60,952 nt of DNA from Candidatus Levybacteria bacterium RIFCSPLOWO2_12_FULL_41_12 (GTDB lineage: Bacteria > Patescibacteriota > Microgenomatia > Levybacterales > UBA12049), in contig MFPL01000012.1 in the NCBI GenBank assembly GCA_001784155.1, positions 1 through 60,952 on the forward strand, in the 5' to 3' direction. Positions 27,911-34,843 of this stretch are shown here, piece by piece. A program made the translations under genes and the position numbers. Numbering within the stretch: position 1 is the stretch's first letter; every line of letters begins with the position of its first letter. Under the pieces are notes generated by a model that ran no database searches, was not told the DNA's origin, and saw only the letters and a program-made list of their open reading frames with translations.

Positions 27911-30253
27911 ATGAAAGGCATTGTCAGGCTTTACCATTTTTATAACTCTTTAATACTTAAGATATTAAGGTCTGTTTTGCTTCTTTTATTGGTGTTTGCT
28001 GTTTTCCTCACTTTTTCAAAGATATTTCTTTTTCTTCTTTCCGTCTTTTTGATCTGGGAAACTTTTTTTATTTTTAAAATCTCAAAAACGACTCCCAATC
28101 TTAGAATTTCGGATAACAGAGAAGACCCAATGGGTTCATTTACTCTTAAGTCTCAAGAAGCTCTACTTTCCGGGAAAACAGAAGATATTGTTAAAAATCT
28201 TCTTAAGTTTCCATCAGTCAAGTTCCTAATTGGTAAAGCGGAAATAGACCCTAAAGATTTGATCTTCAAAGAAGTAGCTAAAAAAGACTTAAGTGAGGCC
28301 TCTTTTTCTCTGGCTAGCGAGAGAGGAGGAGCATATGTCACGCCTTTTGATATTTTCGCAAGCTTTCTTCTGCTTTCCGAGGAAGAGACAAAAGCCCTTT
28401 TTAATAGAAGGCTAAAGAAAGAAAATCTCCTTCACATTTTGCGATGGACTAAGGAGAAGTTTCCAAATGAAGAATCACATAAACCCCTTAGAGCCGAGTT
28501 TTGGGGCGAAGGGATTGGAGAAAGCTGGGTTCATGGATGGACTCTTGAGACAAAGAAGTATATGACTGATTTTACTGCGAATGTTTTGCGAAGAAAGCCT
28601 GACTATTTTGGACGCGATAAAGAATACCGAGGAATAGTAGAAGGACTTTCTTCGGGTCAAAGCGTACTTCTTGTGGGGGAGGAGGGTGTCGGCAAAACGT
28701 CTCTTATAGAGGCATTAGCGATAGAAAGCTTTTCGGGAAAGCTTTCGGGCAATCTTTATCATAGGAGAATTTATCAATTTATGGCAGATGCTTTTCTGGC
28801 AGGTGCACAAAACCAAGGAGAGCTTGAGCAAAGATTTGTGTTATTTACAGATGAAGTAAGTCATTCGGGAAACATTATAATTCTTATCCAAAATCTAGAG
28901 ACAATACTGGGTCAGGGATCCTTAAATTTGGATCTATCAGGGCAACTCCTTCCATATCTTGATGCTTCGGATAAAAAACTTCTTTTAATCGCAACTTCAA
29001 CTGAAGGAGTATATAAAAAATTCATAGAACCTAAAACCTCTTTTGCAGCATCTTTTAAAACCGTAAGAGTTGAAGAGCCGGATAGGGATCAAATAGCGGA
29101 GATCATTATTAAAAAAAGTTTTGATATTGAGGAAAAATATAAAGTTCTCGTTTCCTATAGGGCAATGCTTGCAGCACTCGATCTTGGAAAAAAGTATTTG
29201 CCGCAGCGTGCAAATCCGGGAGCATCGGTCTTGCTTCTTGAGGATGCCGCAAATAGATCCAAGCTTTCTAAGAAAAATGTAGTAACAGAAGAGGACGTCA
29301 CTTTTGAAGTAAAGACAAAGACAAATCTTCCTATTGGTTTGCCAAAAGATGATGAAAAAAAGACTCTTCTGAATTTGGAAGAGGAAATGCATAAGAGACT
29401 TGTGGATCAGGAAGACGCGGTAGGCTCAATAGCAGAAGCTATGAGAAGAGTGAGGGCAGGGCTTGAGTCAAATAAGAAACCTATTTCTTTTCTTTTCCTA
29501 GGTCCTACAGGAGTTGGGAAAACGGAAACCGCAAAAACTCTGGCAAATATTTATTTTGGAGGGGAAGCAAAAATTATAAGAATAGATATGTCCGAATTTG
29601 CGGATTCATCGGGGGTGAATAAAATTCTAAGTCCTGACAAGGGGTCTCTTTCGGATGAGATTTTTAATTTCCCTTTTTCTTTGGTTCTTCTTGACGAGTT
29701 TGAAAAAGCAAGCTCTTTGGTTCACAATCTTTTCCTCCAGGTTTTAGATGACGGGAGACTTACGGATAACAGCGGAAGAACCGTGAATTTTGCGGACGCC
29801 ATAGTTATAGCCACTTCAAATGCCGGATCGGAATACATAAGAGAATCCCTTCAAATAAATCCCATTCTTGATAAAAATTTCAAAAAAAATCTTTTAGACT
29901 TTGTTCAGAAGAATGGAGTCTTTGCCCCCGAGCTTCTCAATCGATTCGACGAGCTTGTCGTATTTAAACCCTTATCAGGTCAGGATTTGAGAAAAATAGC
30001 GTCCCTCATGCTTTCAGAAGTTGCAAAGAATATGAAGGAGAAAGACATAGAGGTGTCTTTTGACCAAAGTGTAGTAGAAAAGGTGGCTATGGGAGGAGCA
30101 AGCGATGAATTCGGAGCAAGACCGCTTCGCCGATTCATTCAGGATAATATTGAAGATATTCTTGCAAGAAAGATTTTAACAGGCGAGATTCAAAGAGGAG
30201 AAAAGCTTGTAGTGGTTTCTGTTAACGGAACAATCTCGGTAAACAAACAATAG
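27911..30253 (+). CDS. Membrane-anchored Clp-type double AAA+ ATPase
   Basis: This 780-aa protein has two N-terminal membrane helices (about 14-56), a Clp-N-like helical region (about 75-180) and two AAA+ modules. Module 1 has Walker A GEEGVGKTS (about 255-263), but its Walker B reads IIILIQNLETI, without the usual Asp-Glu pair. Module 2 has Walker A GPTGVGKTE (about 531-539), Walker B LVLLDEFEKAS and the arginine-finger and C-terminal ClpB-D2 features (EFGARPLRRFIQDNI). Soluble ClpC/ClpB lack the membrane anchor. It may unfold membrane or envelope proteins. A dedicated protease is not seen nearby. Confidence 0.88.
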   Translation: MKGIVRLYHFYNSLILKILRSVLLLLLVFAVFLTFSKIFLFLLSVFLIWETFFIFKISKTTPNLRISDNREDPMGSFTLKSQEALLSGKTEDIVKNLLKFPSVKFLIGKAEIDPKDLIFKEVAKKDLSEASFSLASERGGAYVTPFDIFASFLLLSEEETKALFNRRLKKENLLHILRWTKEKFPNEESHKPLRAEFWGEGIGESWVHGWTLETKKYMTDFTANVLRRKPDYFGRDKEYRGIVEGLSSGQSVLLVGEEGVGKTSLIEALAIESFSGKLSGNLYHRRIYQFMADAFLAGAQNQGELEQRFVLFTDEVSHSGNIIILIQNLETILGQGSLNLDLSGQLLPYLDASDKKLLLIATSTEGVYKKFIEPKTSFAASFKTVRVEEPDRDQIAEIIIKKSFDIEEKYKVLVSYRAMLAALDLGKKYLPQRANPGASVLLLEDAANRSKLSKKNVVTEEDVTFEVKTKTNLPIGLPKDDEKKTLLNLEEEMHKRLVDQEDAVGSIAEAMRRVRAGLESNKKPISFLFLGPTGVGKTETAKTLANIYFGGEAKIIRIDMSEFADSSGVNKILSPDKGSLSDEIFNFPFSLVLLDEFEKASSLVHNLFLQVLDDGRLTDNSGRTVNFADAIVIATSNAGSEYIRESLQINPILDKNFKKNLLDFVQKNGVFAPELLNRFDELVVFKPLSGQDLRKIASLMLSEVAKNMKEKDIEVSFDQSVVEKVAMGGASDEFGARPLRRFIQDNIEDILARKILTGEIQRGEKLVVVSVNGTISVNKQ

Positions 30254-30260
30254 TTTGCTT

Positions 30261-30282
30261 GCCCTGAGTTTTGTCGAGGGGC
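30261..30282. repeat. REP-like palindrome GCCCTGAG...CGAGGGGC
   Basis: The 22-base imperfect palindrome lies between the Clp-like gene and the next start. It resembles the CCCTGAG-TTGTCGAAGGG type of intergenic repeat found in many bacteria. It also fills the spacer of the promoter of the following gene. Confidence 0.45.
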
Positions 30283-30288
30283 TATAAT
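30283..30288 (+). promoter_or_regulatory. -10 box of the zinc-ribbon protein gene
   Basis: TATAAT, 8 bases before ATG 30297. A weak -35 (TTGCCC, 30259-30264) is 18 bases upstream. The TTG at 30288 is not the start, because it lies at the -10. Confidence 0.7.
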
Positions 30289-30296
30289 TGCCTCAA

Positions 30297-30590
30297 ATGA
30301 AATTCAAGCTGAAAAACGATAAGTTTAGGAAGTCTCGTGGTGGGTACTCAAGGCTTTTGGAAATAAGTTGTTCTTCCTGCAACACTAAGCTTTTTAAATA
30401 TCAAAAAGACGGCCCTGGAATTATAAAAAGGCTGTATGTCGATAGAATTTATCTGGAGGTGAGCGGATCTACCATAAAATGCGAAAACTGTAAAAGGCTC
30501 GTCGGAAAATTAACAGTTTACGAAAAAGAAAATAGACCTGCTTATGCTATCCAATCTGGAGCTATAAAAAAGAAAATTGTTAAGCTATAA
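30297..30590 (+). CDS. Small zinc-ribbon-like protein
   Basis: The protein is 97 aa from ATG 30297. It has two CxxC pairs, CSSCNTKLF (about 27-35) and CENCKRLVG (about 62-70), spaced as in a four-cysteine zinc ribbon, with a basic N-terminus (MKFKLKNDKFRKSRGGYSR). This suggests a nucleic-acid or ribosome-associated protein. I know no named family for it. It is transcribed from its own promoter and is followed within 8 bases by the HIT gene. Confidence 0.75.
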   Translation: MKFKLKNDKFRKSRGGYSRLLEISCSSCNTKLFKYQKDGPGIIKRLYVDRIYLEVSGSTIKCENCKRLVGKLTVYEKENRPAYAIQSGAIKKKIVKL

Positions 30591-30591
30591 T
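30586..30591 (+). promoter_or_regulatory. -10 box of the HIT gene
   Basis: TATAAT overlaps the stop codon of the zinc-ribbon gene and ends 6 bases before ATG 30598. Confidence 0.7.
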
Positions 30592-30597
30592 TGCCCC

Positions 30598-31053
30598 ATG
30601 AAAGATTGTATATTTTGTAAGATCTCAAACGGAGCTGATCCTAAAAAAGTGATTTGGGAGGATGAGAAGCATATTGCATTTCTTTCTCTTCATCCCAACA
30701 CAAAAGGTTTCACTGTTGTAACCACGAAAAAACATTACCCAAGTTATTATTTTGATCTTCCGGACGAAGTCTTAAAAGACCTAACCATTGCTTCCAAAAA
30801 AGTCGCAAAGCTTCTTGACCGAAAATTGGAAGATGTCGGGAGAACCGGAATGGTTTTTGAAGGATTTGGCGTAGACCATGTCCACGCAAAGCTTTTTCCC
30901 ATGCATGGAACTGGGAATATGAAAAAGTGGAAGAAGCTTTCATCAAGTGTCGATAAGTATTTTGAAAAATATGAGGGCTACATTTCGTCTCATGACTACA
31001 AAAGAGCAGATGATAAGGATCTTGAAGAACTTGCCAAAAAGATACGGGAATAG
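30598..31053 (+). CDS. HIT-family nucleotide-binding protein
   Basis: The protein is 151 aa from ATG 30598. It starts with the CIFCKIS zinc-type pair and has the HIT core (HPNTKGFTVVTTKKHY, about 34-49) and the active-site loop VDHVHAKLFPMHG (about 91-103). In canonical HIT proteins this loop is HxHxHxx with the middle His as nucleophile. Here the third His is replaced by Lys while the nucleophile is kept. Activity on nucleoside phosphoramidates or dinucleoside polyphosphates is likely but altered. Confidence 0.88.
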   Translation: MKDCIFCKISNGADPKKVIWEDEKHIAFLSLHPNTKGFTVVTTKKHYPSYYFDLPDEVLKDLTIASKKVAKLLDRKLEDVGRTGMVFEGFGVDHVHAKLFPMHGTGNMKKWKKLSSSVDKYFEKYEGYISSHDYKRADDKDLEELAKKIRE

Positions 31054-31059
31054 CCACTC

Positions 31060-31068
31060 TGCTATAAT
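31060..31068 (+). promoter_or_regulatory. Extended -10 of the serine-hydrolase gene
   Basis: TGC-TATAAT, ending 7 bases before ATG 31076 and starting only six bases after the HIT stop codon. Confidence 0.72.
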
Positions 31069-31075
31069 TGGCGCA

Positions 31076-31618
31076 ATGAAAAACGCTATTATTTTTCATG
31101 GTTCTGGAACAACTCCAGATGCGGTTTGGCAGCCATGGTTAAAAAAAGAACTGCAGAAAAAAGGCTATTCTGTTTCAATTCCAGTTTTAACTTCCGATGA
31201 TCCGGCTGCTCTCAATGTCTGGTTGCCGCTTGCTTTAAAAGAGAACTACAATGACCAGACTGTTTTAATAGGTCATTCATCAGGAGCTCCTCTAACTCTT
31301 TCAGTACTGGAAAACTTAAATGTAAAAGTTAAGCAGGCTATATTGGTTGCCGGATTTATTTCCCCTCTCCTTTACGATAAAGGATATAATCCAATCCTTC
31401 AAAAAAAATATGATTGGAATAAAATTAAGAAGAATGCAAACGAATTCATTTTCATCAATTCCGTTAATGATCCGTGGGGATGCAATGAGGAGCAAGGAAA
31501 AGCGATGTTCAATAAGCTGGGTGGATCGCTTATTGTAAATAAAGAAGGCCATATGGGTTCTCAAAAATTCAATCAACCATACAAAGAATTTCCATTTTTG
31601 CTTAGGTTAATTGAATGA
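31076..31618 (+). CDS. RBBP9/YdeN-type serine hydrolase
   Basis: The protein is 180 aa from ATG 31076. It is a small alpha/beta hydrolase with FHGSGTTPDAVWQPWL near the start, the nucleophile elbow GHSSGAP (about 64-70), the catalytic Asp in SVNDPWG (about 135-141) and His in EGHMGS (about 161-166). RBBP9/YdeN proteins are serine hydrolases with mostly unknown natural substrates. Longer versions starting upstream would overlap the HIT gene and ignore the promoter, so they are rejected. Confidence 0.88.
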   Translation: MKNAIIFHGSGTTPDAVWQPWLKKELQKKGYSVSIPVLTSDDPAALNVWLPLALKENYNDQTVLIGHSSGAPLTLSVLENLNVKVKQAILVAGFISPLLYDKGYNPILQKKYDWNKIKKNANEFIFINSVNDPWGCNEEQGKAMFNKLGGSLIVNKEGHMGSQKFNQPYKEFPFLLRLIE

Positions 31619-31633
31619 GCTTTATTTTGCTTC

Positions 31634-31642
31634 TGCTATAAT
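31634..31642 (+). promoter_or_regulatory. Extended -10 of the peptidase E gene
   Basis: TGC-TATAAT ending 6 bases before ATG 31649. Confidence 0.72.
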
Positions 31643-31648
31643 TGCGGC

Positions 31649-32305
31649 ATGAAATTACTTTTAACATCTTGTGGAAATGCGAATAAATCTATCGAAAAGG
31701 CTTTGTTAGAGCTTTTGGGTAAACCATTTAAAAAGGCAAACTTAACCTTTGTCCCAACGGCAGCAAACGTAAACGAAGGAGATAAGAGCTGGCTTCTTAA
31801 CGATATGAACAATTTCAAAAAACTGGGTTTTGCCTCATTTGACATTATTGATATATCTTCGGTACCCAGACATATATGGCTTAAAAGTTTTAAGAAAGCA
31901 GATGTATTTGTTTTTGGAGGAGGAGATACTTATTATCTTTCAAAGTGGATCAAAAAATCTGGGCTTTTAGAAATACTTCCTAAATTATTAAAAACAAGAG
32001 TTTATGTTGGAATAAGCGCAGGAAGTATGGTTACTGCCAAAAATATTTCTCTTGCCACCGTAGGTATCTTATATTATGAAAAATACGGAAAACTTAAAAA
32101 TAAAAGCGGCTTAGGACTCGTTGACTTTGAATTAAGACCTCATCTGAATTCCAACTGGTTTCCCAAAATTAGACTGCCATATCTTAAAAAGCTTGCGGAA
32201 AAAGTGCCATACAGCTTTTATGCTATCGATGATGACACTGCGATAAAGGTAGTGGGTAATAAAATCTCAATTATTTCCGAAGGTGAATGGAAAAAATTCA
32301 ACTAA
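31649..32305 (+). CDS. Peptidase E-like (S51 family) protein
   Basis: This 218-aa protein has the S51 nucleophile elbow GISAGSMV (about 127-134), the upstream FGGGDTYYLSKWI turn (about 88-100) and the conserved DFELRPHLN stretch (about 159-167). Peptidase E cleaves Asp-X dipeptides or, in cyanophycinase relatives, beta-Asp-Arg. It might help to recycle small peptides in an organism that depends on outside nutrients. It is a single gene with its own promoter. Confidence 0.88.
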   Translation: MKLLLTSCGNANKSIEKALLELLGKPFKKANLTFVPTAANVNEGDKSWLLNDMNNFKKLGFASFDIIDISSVPRHIWLKSFKKADVFVFGGGDTYYLSKWIKKSGLLEILPKLLKTRVYVGISAGSMVTAKNISLATVGILYYEKYGKLKNKSGLGLVDFELRPHLNSNWFPKIRLPYLKKLAEKVPYSFYAIDDDTAIKVVGNKISIISEGEWKKFN

Positions 32306-32369
32306 ATGATAACGCTTTCGGGACTTATTGATCCCCCGTCCACTTAAAAACCTAGGGGAAATGAAAAAA

Positions 32370-32378
32370 TGTTATAAT
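32370..32378 (+). promoter_or_regulatory. Extended -10 of pyrD
   Basis: TGT-TATAAT ending 7 bases before ATG 32386. Confidence 0.72.
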
Positions 32379-32385
32379 CTTCCGA

Positions 32386-33453
32386 ATGCTTCATAGGCCT
32401 TTTTTTGATCCCCATCTGTCCTACGAAGAAAATTATAAAAAAGGACCATTCGGAGCATTTGCAGACAAAAAAGTTTTCAAAGACAAAGGAAAGCCAAGCT
32501 ATAATTTTTTGGGTGAAAAGGTATTTCTTCCACTTGGAATTCCCGCAGGGCCTCTCTTAAACTCGAAATTTACAAATGCAGCTTTGGATAAGGGATTTGA
32601 TATCGTTACTTATAAAACAGTAAGAAGTAAGAAATATTCTTCTCATTCATGGCCAAATGTTTTGTCGGTTAAAGTGCATGGGAAATTAACAGAGAAAAAA
32701 GCAGAGCGAGGGGTTATTGGCCACCATGGTTATAGTCATCCGTTATCTATTACCAATTCATTTGGTGTTCCATCCTTTGATCCTGATGTTTGGCAAAAAG
32801 ATTTAGCTAAGGCTGTAAGACACGCCCGAAGAGGACAAGTTGTTGTAGGAAGTTTTCAGGGAACAGTAAACAGTCAGCATGATAATGAAAAGTATCTTAA
32901 AGATTTTATTCTGACTGCCAGACTTATGAAAGAAACAGGAGTAAAAATTATGGAAGTGAATCTTTCGTGTCCAAACGAAGGTCACGGTAATTTACTCTGC
33001 TTCGATATAGAAAGAGCAAAGTTTATCGTGTATGGAATAAAGAATAAAATAGGCAATATTCCATTGATCGTGAAGATCTCTTATTTTCATAATGAAGAAA
33101 GACTTAGTAAGTTCGTTTACGAGCTAGGCAGCATAGTAGATGGCATAGCGGCAATAAATACATTACCCGCCAAAGTAATTGATGAAAAAAATCACCAAGC
33201 TCTTCTTGGAGAGGGAAGAATAAAAAGTGGGATTTGTGGTAGTGCTATACAATGGGCAGGACTTGAAATGGTAAAAAGACTTAAGAAATTGCGTGAAGAA
33301 TTGGGTTTGTCATTTGCCATTATCGGAGTGGGTGGAGTAACTATCCCAGAGGATTACTTCAAATACAAAAAAGCAGGAGCGGATGCTGTGATGTCTGCGA
33401 CAGGTGCCATGTGGAACCCCTTTTTAGCTCAAGAGATAAAAAACCTCCTCTAG
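32386..33453 (+). CDS. pyrD: Dihydroorotate dehydrogenase-like protein
   Basis: This 355-aa FMN TIM-barrel enzyme has the loop LGIPAGPLLNSKFTNAALDKG (about 48-68), the substrate motif MEVNLSCPNEG (about 188-198), VKISYFHNEE and the FMN phosphate region IIGVGGVTIPEDYFKYKKAGADAVM near the end. It oxidises dihydroorotate to orotate, which pyrE and pyrF in this window would take to UMP. The active-site base is Cys in the NLSCPN motif, as in class 1 enzymes. A broken copy of its 3' end lies at 34117-34202. Confidence 0.88.
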   Translation: MLHRPFFDPHLSYEENYKKGPFGAFADKKVFKDKGKPSYNFLGEKVFLPLGIPAGPLLNSKFTNAALDKGFDIVTYKTVRSKKYSSHSWPNVLSVKVHGKLTEKKAERGVIGHHGYSHPLSITNSFGVPSFDPDVWQKDLAKAVRHARRGQVVVGSFQGTVNSQHDNEKYLKDFILTARLMKETGVKIMEVNLSCPNEGHGNLLCFDIERAKFIVYGIKNKIGNIPLIVKISYFHNEERLSKFVYELGSIVDGIAAINTLPAKVIDEKNHQALLGEGRIKSGICGSAIQWAGLEMVKRLKKLREELGLSFAIIGVGGVTIPEDYFKYKKAGADAVMSATGAMWNPFLAQEIKNLL

Positions 33454-33454
33454 A

Positions 33455-33484
33455 TTGACAAAAGCTTTTTATTGTGAGGATAAT
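33455..33484 (+). promoter_or_regulatory. Promoter of the cysteine-rich membrane protein
   Basis: TTGACA (33455-33460), 18 bases, GATAAT (33479-33484), then 5 bases to ATG 33490. ATTGACAA also follows the stop of the pyrD remnant at 34202. Confidence 0.7.
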
Positions 33485-33489
33485 GGATT

Positions 33490-34089
33490 ATGCAGAGCCA
33501 GTATAAGAGAAGAGCCAAGGTTGGAATTATAATTTGGCTTATTGTTTCTATATCGAACCTCTATTTAGGCTTTTCTTTATTACCTCAAGTTCTTCAAACA
33601 GGAAATTCAAATTTTTCAAATCCAGCTTTTTTCTTAACGGGATTTGTTGGATACGCTTCTTTAATCATAGGTTTATATTACTATGCTAAATCCAAGGGTT
33701 ATTCGGGTTGGTTAGGATTGCTTGGATTTTTGCAGCTTATCGGAATATTGATAATTGTACTTCTAAAAGACAAAACCAATCCAAACTCCGCGAAGAAAAG
33801 CAACAAGCTGCTAATAATTTTTGCTGCAGCTATTCTTATAATTATTGTATTTGGAGTGGTATCTAGTATGTTATTGTCGAAAATTGATCCATTCAAACAA
33901 ATAACTGAAGCTACTATTGTTTCTTGCACAGATCAATGCAATACTAGTGGAGAAAATTCAAATCGATGTATTTTAACTTGTTTGGAAGAAAAAAATATAA
34001 TCAGTAAAGACAGCGAATGCTCATCTAAATGTGAAGACTCATTAAATGTTAGTCAATGCGTTGTTGATTGTGTTCTTCCAGAAAAATAA
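33490..34089 (+). CDS. Membrane protein with twin Cx3C cysteine domain
   Basis: This 199-aa protein has three or four membrane helices (about 12-30, 46-64, 71-90 and 107-128) and a C-terminal domain (about 140-199) with eight cysteines in two similar units. The first is Cx3C-x9-Cx3C (CTDQC ... CILTC) and the second Cx3C-x8-Cx3C (CSSKC ... CVVDC). The pattern resembles twin-Cx3C helical hairpins stabilised by disulfides and suggests an outside location. I know no named family. It lies between pyrD and a pyrD 3' remnant, so it was probably inserted by recombination. Confidence 0.75.
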   Translation: MQSQYKRRAKVGIIIWLIVSISNLYLGFSLLPQVLQTGNSNFSNPAFFLTGFVGYASLIIGLYYYAKSKGYSGWLGLLGFLQLIGILIIVLLKDKTNPNSAKKSNKLLIIFAAAILIIIVFGVVSSMLLSKIDPFKQITEATIVSCTDQCNTSGENSNRCILTCLEEKNIISKDSECSSKCEDSLNVSQCVVDCVLPEK

Positions 34090-34116
34090 TAGGTAATTCT
34101 AGAGTTTCTTAGCCTT

Positions 34117-34202
34117 GAAGTAGGACGCGAGCCGTAATGTCTGCCACCGGCGCCATGTGGAACCCGTTTTTAGCCCAAGAAATCAAGAAAAAGATAAATT
34201 GA
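34117..34202 (+). pseudogene. Remnant of a second pyrD 3' end
   Basis: From 34131 the frame reads AVMSATGAMWNPFLAQEIKKKIN and then a stop. The pyrD C-terminus reads AVMSATGAMWNPFLAQEIKNLL. Upstream, 34117-34130 still resembles the pyrD bases but with single-base gaps that break the frame. Many third positions differ (for example GCCACCGGC against GCGACAGGT), so it is a diverged allele and not a recent copy. The bases after both stops share ATTGACAA. Confidence 0.88.
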
Positions 34203-34214
34203 CAACTATTTGAA

Positions 34215-34243
34215 TTGCTGAAACAATAATTTAAAGATACAAT
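34215..34243 (+). promoter_or_regulatory. Probable promoter of the signal peptidase-like gene
   Basis: TTGCTG (34215-34220), 17 bases, TACAAT (34238-34243), 15 bases before ATG 34259. Confidence 0.5.
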
Positions 34244-34258
34244 CCTGCAACCAGAAGA

Positions 34259-34789
34259 ATGAAGAATAAGATACTAATTGCAATACTTCTCATCGCAGGA
34301 ATTCTAGGGCTACTCGTGATTGTTGCTCCGGCCACTCTTTTACCAGTTTATATCTGGATTGTAAGACCATTCCAAATAAAAGGAGATGCGATGTATCCTA
34401 ACTTTAAGGACGGACAGTACTATTTGACTGATATTCAGTATGTTAAAAAGGACAAAATCCAAAGAGGAGATGTACTGATATTTAAAGCCCCACCTGATCC
34501 GGAAAAAGATTTTATAAAAAGAGTAATTGGATTGCCGGAGGATAAGATCCTGATTAAAGACGGCAATGTTTATCTGAACGGACAGCTATTAGGAGAACAA
34601 TATGTGAATGGTACAAAAACATACGGCGGAGATTTTTTGCAAGACGGGGAAACTGTTACTGTTCCGCCGAATAATTATTTTGTTTTAGGGGACAACAGGG
34701 AATATAGCTCTGACTCAAGAGTTTGGGGATTTGTTCCAAAAGAGAATTTAATAAGTAAAGTCGGTTTTTGCTACAATAACTGTGAATAA
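34259..34789 (+). CDS. Signal peptidase I homologue lacking the catalytic serine
   Basis: This 176-aa protein has one N-terminal membrane helix (about 5-30) and the S26 boxes. Box B should read SMxPT/N with the nucleophile Ser. Here it is GDAMYPNF with Ala44, and the codon is clearly GCG. The general base Lys is present (FIKRVIG, Lys87), and so is box E (GDNREYSSDSRVWG). Signal peptidase I normally cleaves exported proteins at the outer face of the membrane. This copy should be inactive by the known mechanism and may bind signal peptides or act as a regulator. Another active copy may exist elsewhere. Confidence 0.85.
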   Translation: MKNKILIAILLIAGILGLLVIVAPATLLPVYIWIVRPFQIKGDAMYPNFKDGQYYLTDIQYVKKDKIQRGDVLIFKAPPDPEKDFIKRVIGLPEDKILIKDGNVYLNGQLLGEQYVNGTKTYGGDFLQDGETVTVPPNNYFVLGDNREYSSDSRVWGFVPKENLISKVGFCYNNCE

Positions 34790-34804
34790 ACAACCTCTAT
34801 AGCC

Positions 34805-34833
34805 TTGAAGCTGGGCTCCCTATCTGTTATACT
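34805..34833 (+). promoter_or_regulatory. nusA operon promoter
   Basis: TTGAAG (34805-34810), 17 bases, TGT-TATACT (-10 at 34828-34833), 10 bases, ATG 34844. The TTG at 34805 is the -35, not a start. Confidence 0.75.
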
Positions 34834-34843
34834 TGAACCCACT

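Noticed and set aside
28997-29392. 131-codon frame antisense to the Clp-like ATPase
   Set aside because: It is the reverse of strongly conserved AAA+ coding sequence and has Cys/Phe-rich nonsense composition and no promoter.
34805-34843. Upstream TTG start of nusA
   Set aside because: It is the -35 box (TTGAAG) of a 17-base-spaced promoter. NusA homology begins at the ATG at 34844.
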